Origin: JBCCEV01 sp039030125
Lineage (GTDB): Bacteria; Pseudomonadota; Gammaproteobacteria; Ga0077536
Assembly (NCBI GenBank): GCA_039030125.1
Contig: JBCCEV010000022.1
Coordinates: 1 to 34,357 of the forward strand
Direction: 5' to 3'
DNA length: 34,357 bases
This document shows, one piece after another, positions 31,243 to 34,357 of the stretch. The notes under the pieces were generated by a model that was not told the DNA's origin, made no database searches, and saw only the letters and a list, made by a program, of their open reading frames with translations. Position numbers and translations under genes: made by a program. Numbering within the stretch: position 1 is the stretch's first letter; every line of letters begins with the position of its first letter.

Positions 31243-33003
31243 ATGGACGATCGCACCCGTGAAATCAATGCCGTAGATCCAATCAAAGTCGCAGTGATCG
31301 GCAATCGCCTAAATGCCATCAGTAAAGAAATTGGCCTGACCATGTTGCGTACCTCGCGAAGCCCGATTTTTTCCGAAGCCCGCGACTTTGTGACCGGCAT
31401 TTTTGATGCGCAATTGCGCCTCGTTGCCCAATCCGCCTATATCCCCGTATTGATGATGGCGTTGCCCTATGCGCTGAAAAGCATTGCCCGGACTTTCGAA
31501 GGCGATATTGAGGAGGGGGATATTTTTATCCTTAACGACCCTTACCACGGCAACAATCATCCGCCGGACATCACGATCGCGAAGCCGGTATTCTTTAAAG
31601 GTGAGATCCGCTTTTGGGCGGTCTCTAAGGGACACCATGCCGACGTCGGCGGCGGTGGCGTGGCCGGCTATAACCCCGGCGCGCAAAGCGTGCGCGACGA
31701 AGGGATCCGTATCCCCCCGGCCAAGCTGTACATTGCGGGTAAACTAAACAAAGGATTGCTCGACACCATTCTTCTCAACGTCCACTTACCGTTCTTAGTC
31801 GAAGGGGATATTAACTGTCAGGTTGGCGCGGTAACGATCGGGCAGCGGGGTCTGAGGACGGTTTTGGAAAAGTACGATCGTCCAACCTTGGAAGGCGCGA
31901 TTGAACAACTGTTCAACGCTTCGGAGAAGCAAATGCGCTTAGCCGTCAGCGCAATTCCCAACGGCCGCTACTCAGGCGAACGTCTGATCGACCACGACGG
32001 TATCGAAAAAGACCGGATGATCGCGGTTCGCGTCACGCTCAATATCGAAGGGGACCAGGTGCATTTCGATTTTTCTGCCAGCGATGCCCAGGCCAAAGGG
32101 TACGTGAACAGCACAGTGGCCAATACTGCATCATCGGCATACCTCGCGTTATTCATGTCCGTCGGTGAAGACGTTTCCTTTAACGAGGGCGCCTTGCGTG
32201 CCCTAAGCGTAACCACCAAACCGGGAACGGTGGTTGACGCCTTGGAACCGGCCCCTGTAACCGGCTGCACGGTCACCGGTGCGCAAGCGATCATCGAAGC
32301 CGTATGGCTGGCACTGGCACAAGCGGCCCCTGAAAAAGTTGATGCCTGTTGGTCGCGCTGGTGCGCACCAGCTTCCATGGGTGTAAATCCTCACAACGGC
32401 CGACCTTTCGCGGATATCCACTTCATGTCCAAAGGTGGCGCCGGAGCGTCGCAAGGTTTGGACGGTTGGGATCATCTAGGCACCGTGTGCTGCGCTGGCG
32501 GTTTGCGTGCACCCGATCCAGAACTCCATGAATTGGTAACACCCTACAAGGTTCTGCAATACGAGTTCTGGCCTGACAGCGCGGGCGCGGGCGAATGGCG
32601 CGGCGGGATGGGGACCATTTATCGCTGGGAGGTGGAAGCCGACGACATCGCAGTCGCAAACTTCGGCGGCGGCAATCGCGACGAAACAACGCCGTTTGGG
32701 CTCGAAGGCGGTCATGCCGCGCCACCGCATCAATTGTATTTGCTCAAAGACGGACATAGAGAGCCAATCGACACAGAAATGTTTCTAAGCTTCAACAAAA
32801 ACGATGTTTTCGAAATCTATCAAAGCGGTGGGGGTGGTTTTGGCGATCCGCGGCAGCGCGCGCCCGAGAAAGTGCGAAGCGATGTGGTCGATGGTTTGGT
32901 TTCTCAGGCGAAGGCAGAGCAAGAGTACGGCGTGGTGCTGGATGCTTCTTTAGCAGTCGACATTGCCAGCACCACGCGAAGGCGCGCCAAAGCGGTCAGA
33001 TGA
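31243..33003 (+). CDS. hyuB: Hydantoinase B/oxoprolinase family protein, HyuB-type subunit (cluster 2)
   Basis: This 586-residue partner of the preceding HyuA has GGGGAG upstream of its ATG. It follows the usual HyuB plan more closely than copy 1: DPIKVAVIGNRLNAISKEIG, TMLRTSRSPIFSEARDFVTGIFDA, FILNDPYHGNNHPPDITIAKP, VSKGHHADVGGGGVAGYNPGA, EGIRIPPAKLY, GAGEWRGGMGTIYRWE and IYQSGGGGFGDPRQRAPEKVRSDV. The last two are the conserved C-terminal loops. Its TGA stop overlaps the ATG of the acyl-CoA dehydrogenase by 4 bases, showing tight coupling. The substrate is unknown. Confidence 0.93.
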   Translation: MDDRTREINAVDPIKVAVIGNRLNAISKEIGLTMLRTSRSPIFSEARDFVTGIFDAQLRLVAQSAYIPVLMMALPYALKSIARTFEGDIEEGDIFILNDPYHGNNHPPDITIAKPVFFKGEIRFWAVSKGHHADVGGGGVAGYNPGAQSVRDEGIRIPPAKLYIAGKLNKGLLDTILLNVHLPFLVEGDINCQVGAVTIGQRGLRTVLEKYDRPTLEGAIEQLFNASEKQMRLAVSAIPNGRYSGERLIDHDGIEKDRMIAVRVTLNIEGDQVHFDFSASDAQAKGYVNSTVANTASSAYLALFMSVGEDVSFNEGALRALSVTTKPGTVVDALEPAPVTGCTVTGAQAIIEAVWLALAQAAPEKVDACWSRWCAPASMGVNPHNGRPFADIHFMSKGGAGASQGLDGWDHLGTVCCAGGLRAPDPELHELVTPYKVLQYEFWPDSAGAGEWRGGMGTIYRWEVEADDIAVANFGGGNRDETTPFGLEGGHAAPPHQLYLLKDGHREPIDTEMFLSFNKNDVFEIYQSGGGGFGDPRQRAPEKVRSDVVDGLVSQAKAEQEYGVVLDASLAVDIASTTRRRAKAVR

Positions 33004-34357
33004 CCCACGATTACCGAGCGCCGCTTCCAGAGACCTTGTTTTTGCTTAACGAGGTTCTCGACCTCGATGCGGTGTTCGCGCTCGCGCCCTATCAACACCT
33101 CGATCTCGAAACCGCCGTGGTGATCTTGGAGGAAGGTGCGAAATTCGCCGAGCAAATCCTCGCACCCACCAACACCGCCGGTGACGAACGCGGCAGCCAG
33201 CTTGTTGAGGGCCGGGTTATTACCGCACCCGGTTTTAAGTCCGCGTACCGAGCATTCGCCGATGGCGGCTGGTCCGGCATTGATCTGCCATTGAACTTTG
33301 GCGGACAACAGGTGCCGCTTGTAATCCAAGCAGCATTCTCCGAGATGATCAGCGGCGCCAACCTGGCATTCACAATGCAACCGATCACCCAACGTGCCGC
33401 GGCGTGGTTACTGGCCGAGCACGGCGTAGATGACAGAGCCGCCCGCCTTGTCGAGGCGCTGGCAACCGGCCGCTATGGTGCAACCATCGCGATCTCTGAG
33501 CCCGACGCAGGCTCCGACGTGGCCCGCGTTCGAACCAGCGCGCTGCCGCATCCCGATAACAGTTATCGGATCAGCGGAACTAAATCTTGGATAAGTTTCG
33601 GGGATCAAGATTACACCGACCAGATTATCCATTTATTGCTTGCCAGAACACCTGATGCGCCGGCGGGAACTCGCGGAATAAGCCTGTTCGTTGTGCCACG
33701 GATCGATTTCGAAACCGGTATACCCAATGGTGTTAGCGTCGAACGGCTGGAATCGAAGATGGGCTTGCATGGCTCGCCAACTTGTACGCTGAGATTCGAC
33801 GAGGCAGTCGGCTATCGTATTGGGGATGAACACCAGGGCCTCAAATGCATGTTCACGATGGTGAATTTAATGCGCTTGGAGGTCGCTTTCCAGGGGATAG
33901 GTATTGCCCACACCGCCACCGACAAAGCGAGCCGCTATGCTCACCAGCGCCAGCAAGGCGGCCGTCCTGAAGAGGCAGCCACCCCGATTGTCGAGCACCG
34001 CGACGTCAGACGCATGCTGCTGCGCATGCAATCGCGGACCAAAGCCCTACGCGCGCTGGTGCTCGACGTCGCTAAGCATTTGGACATCGCCCGTTTCCAT
34101 AGCGACGAAAATATTCGCGCTGCGGCATTGGCCTTCTCTGAATTCATGCTACCGGTATGCAAAAGCTACAGTGCTGAATCCGCTTTCGAGATCGCCAACG
34201 AAGCAGTTCAGGTCATGGGCGGTATGGGATTCGCTCGAGCCGGCGGTGTTGAGCAACACGTGCGCGATTGCCGAGTCGCTTCAATAAATGAGGGCACCAC
34301 CCGCGTTCAAAGAAGTGATCAGGTGATGCGCCAACTGTTGCGCGATAACGGCACGCG
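33000..34357 (+). CDS. Long-form acyl-CoA dehydrogenase (DmdC/FadE-like), C-terminus cut by window edge
   Basis: The ATG at 33000 overlaps the HyuB stop (ATGA). The frame stays open to the window end for 452 residues. The start THDYRAPLPETLFLLNEVLD is typical of the long (about 590-residue) acyl-CoA dehydrogenases related to DmdC. Core motifs are GGWSGIDLPLNFGGQQVP, ATIAISEPDAGSDVARVRTSA, GTKSWISFGDQDYTDQI, ESKMGLHGSPTCTLRFDEAVG, RLEVAFQGIGIAHTA and EAVQVMGGMGFARAGGVEQHVRDCRVASINEGTTRVQ. Catalytic Glu is in INEGTT. The missing part should be a C-terminal domain of roughly 140 residues. It oxidises an unknown acyl-CoA, perhaps the substrate of the thiolase three genes upstream. Confidence 0.91.
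   Translation, partial: MTHDYRAPLPETLFLLNEVLDLDAVFALAPYQHLDLETAVVILEEGAKFAEQILAPTNTAGDERGSQLVEGRVITAPGFKSAYRAFADGGWSGIDLPLNFGGQQVPLVIQAAFSEMISGANLAFTMQPITQRAAAWLLAEHGVDDRAARLVEALATGRYGATIAISEPDAGSDVARVRTSALPHPDNSYRISGTKSWISFGDQDYTDQIIHLLLARTPDAPAGTRGISLFVVPRIDFETGIPNGVSVERLESKMGLHGSPTCTLRFDEAVGYRIGDEHQGLKCMFTMVNLMRLEVAFQGIGIAHTATDKASRYAHQRQQGGRPEEAATPIVEHRDVRRMLLRMQSRTKALRALVLDVAKHLDIARFHSDENIRAAALAFSEFMLPVCKSYSAESAFEIANEAVQVMGGMGFARAGGVEQHVRDCRVASINEGTTRVQRSDQVMRQLLRDNGT

Noticed and set aside
1..34357. tRNA, rRNA, CRISPR, insertion sequence or prophage signals
   Set aside because: I saw no repeated spacer arrays, terminal inverted repeats with transposase, tRNA-like cloverleaf or rRNA sequence by eye; no search tool was available.

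Overview
The window looks like a densely coded segment of a moderately GC-rich proteobacterial chromosome. My best guess is an uncultivated marine or otherwise environmental gammaproteobacterium, but this rests only on gene style (CinA, CBU_0592-type membrane protein, YfcG-like GST, NarK-like MFS, many catabolic CoA and flavin enzymes); no rRNA or marker gene fixes the taxon. I see no rRNA, tRNA, CRISPR array, insertion sequence or phage gene. No stretch longer than 300 bases lacks a gene; the largest gaps are about 140-170 bases and hold only promoter-sized sequence or small hairpins.

The most notable content is two genes that ordinary gene calling breaks at an in-frame TGA. One (2208-2417) encodes a 69-residue SelW/Rdx-type protein with a C-x-x-U motif. 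The other (13539-14267) encodes a membrane-anchored peroxiredoxin/thioredoxin-fold protein with a U-P-Y-C motif. In both, the reading frame continues past TGA with the family's conserved sequence, and a GC-rich hairpin with GT in its apical loop lies about 18-24 nt downstream, as in bacterial SECIS elements. The organism therefore very probably makes selenocysteine; selA, selB, selC and selD are not in this window.

Layout. 1-781 (-): start of a luciferase-like flavin monooxygenase, cut by the window edge. 937-5317 (+): CinA-like protein with an altered deamidase domain, SelW-like selenoprotein, amidase-signature amidase, RutA-like flavin monooxygenase and an unknown small protein. 5489-6207 (+): unknown small protein and a VOC/PhnB-like protein. 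6294-7829 (-): SAM methyltransferase followed by a small unknown protein. 7937-14267 (+): hydantoinase/oxoprolinase HyuA and HyuB, FAD-linked oxidase and the Prx-like selenoprotein. 14317-15957 (-): acyl-CoA synthetase. 16072-17679 (+): a second PCMH-type FAD enzyme resembling alkyl-DHAP synthase. 17676-18656 (-): HAD hydrolase and CBU_0592-type membrane protein. 18729-19952 (+): MFS transporter. 19955-20995 (-): diguanylate cyclase. 21138-23666 (+): M20 amidohydrolase, FmdB-like protein without its zinc cysteines, SDR protein. 23663-26765 (-): operon of isovaleryl-CoA-dehydrogenase-like enzyme, CaiB/BaiF CoA transferase and YfcG-like GST. 26908-27186 (+): stand-alone Lrp ligand-binding domain. 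27350-34357 (+): thioesterase, thiolase, second HyuA-HyuB pair and the start of a long acyl-CoA dehydrogenase.

Taken together the genes suggest a heterotroph that scavenges organic nitrogen and carbon. Flavin oxygenases, ATP-dependent hydantoinase-type enzymes, an amidase and an M20 hydrolase would open rings and amides. CoA ligase, CoA transferase, acyl-CoA dehydrogenases, thiolase and thioesterase would process the acids. Two selenoproteins would add thiol redox capacity. Substrates cannot be read from the sequence.
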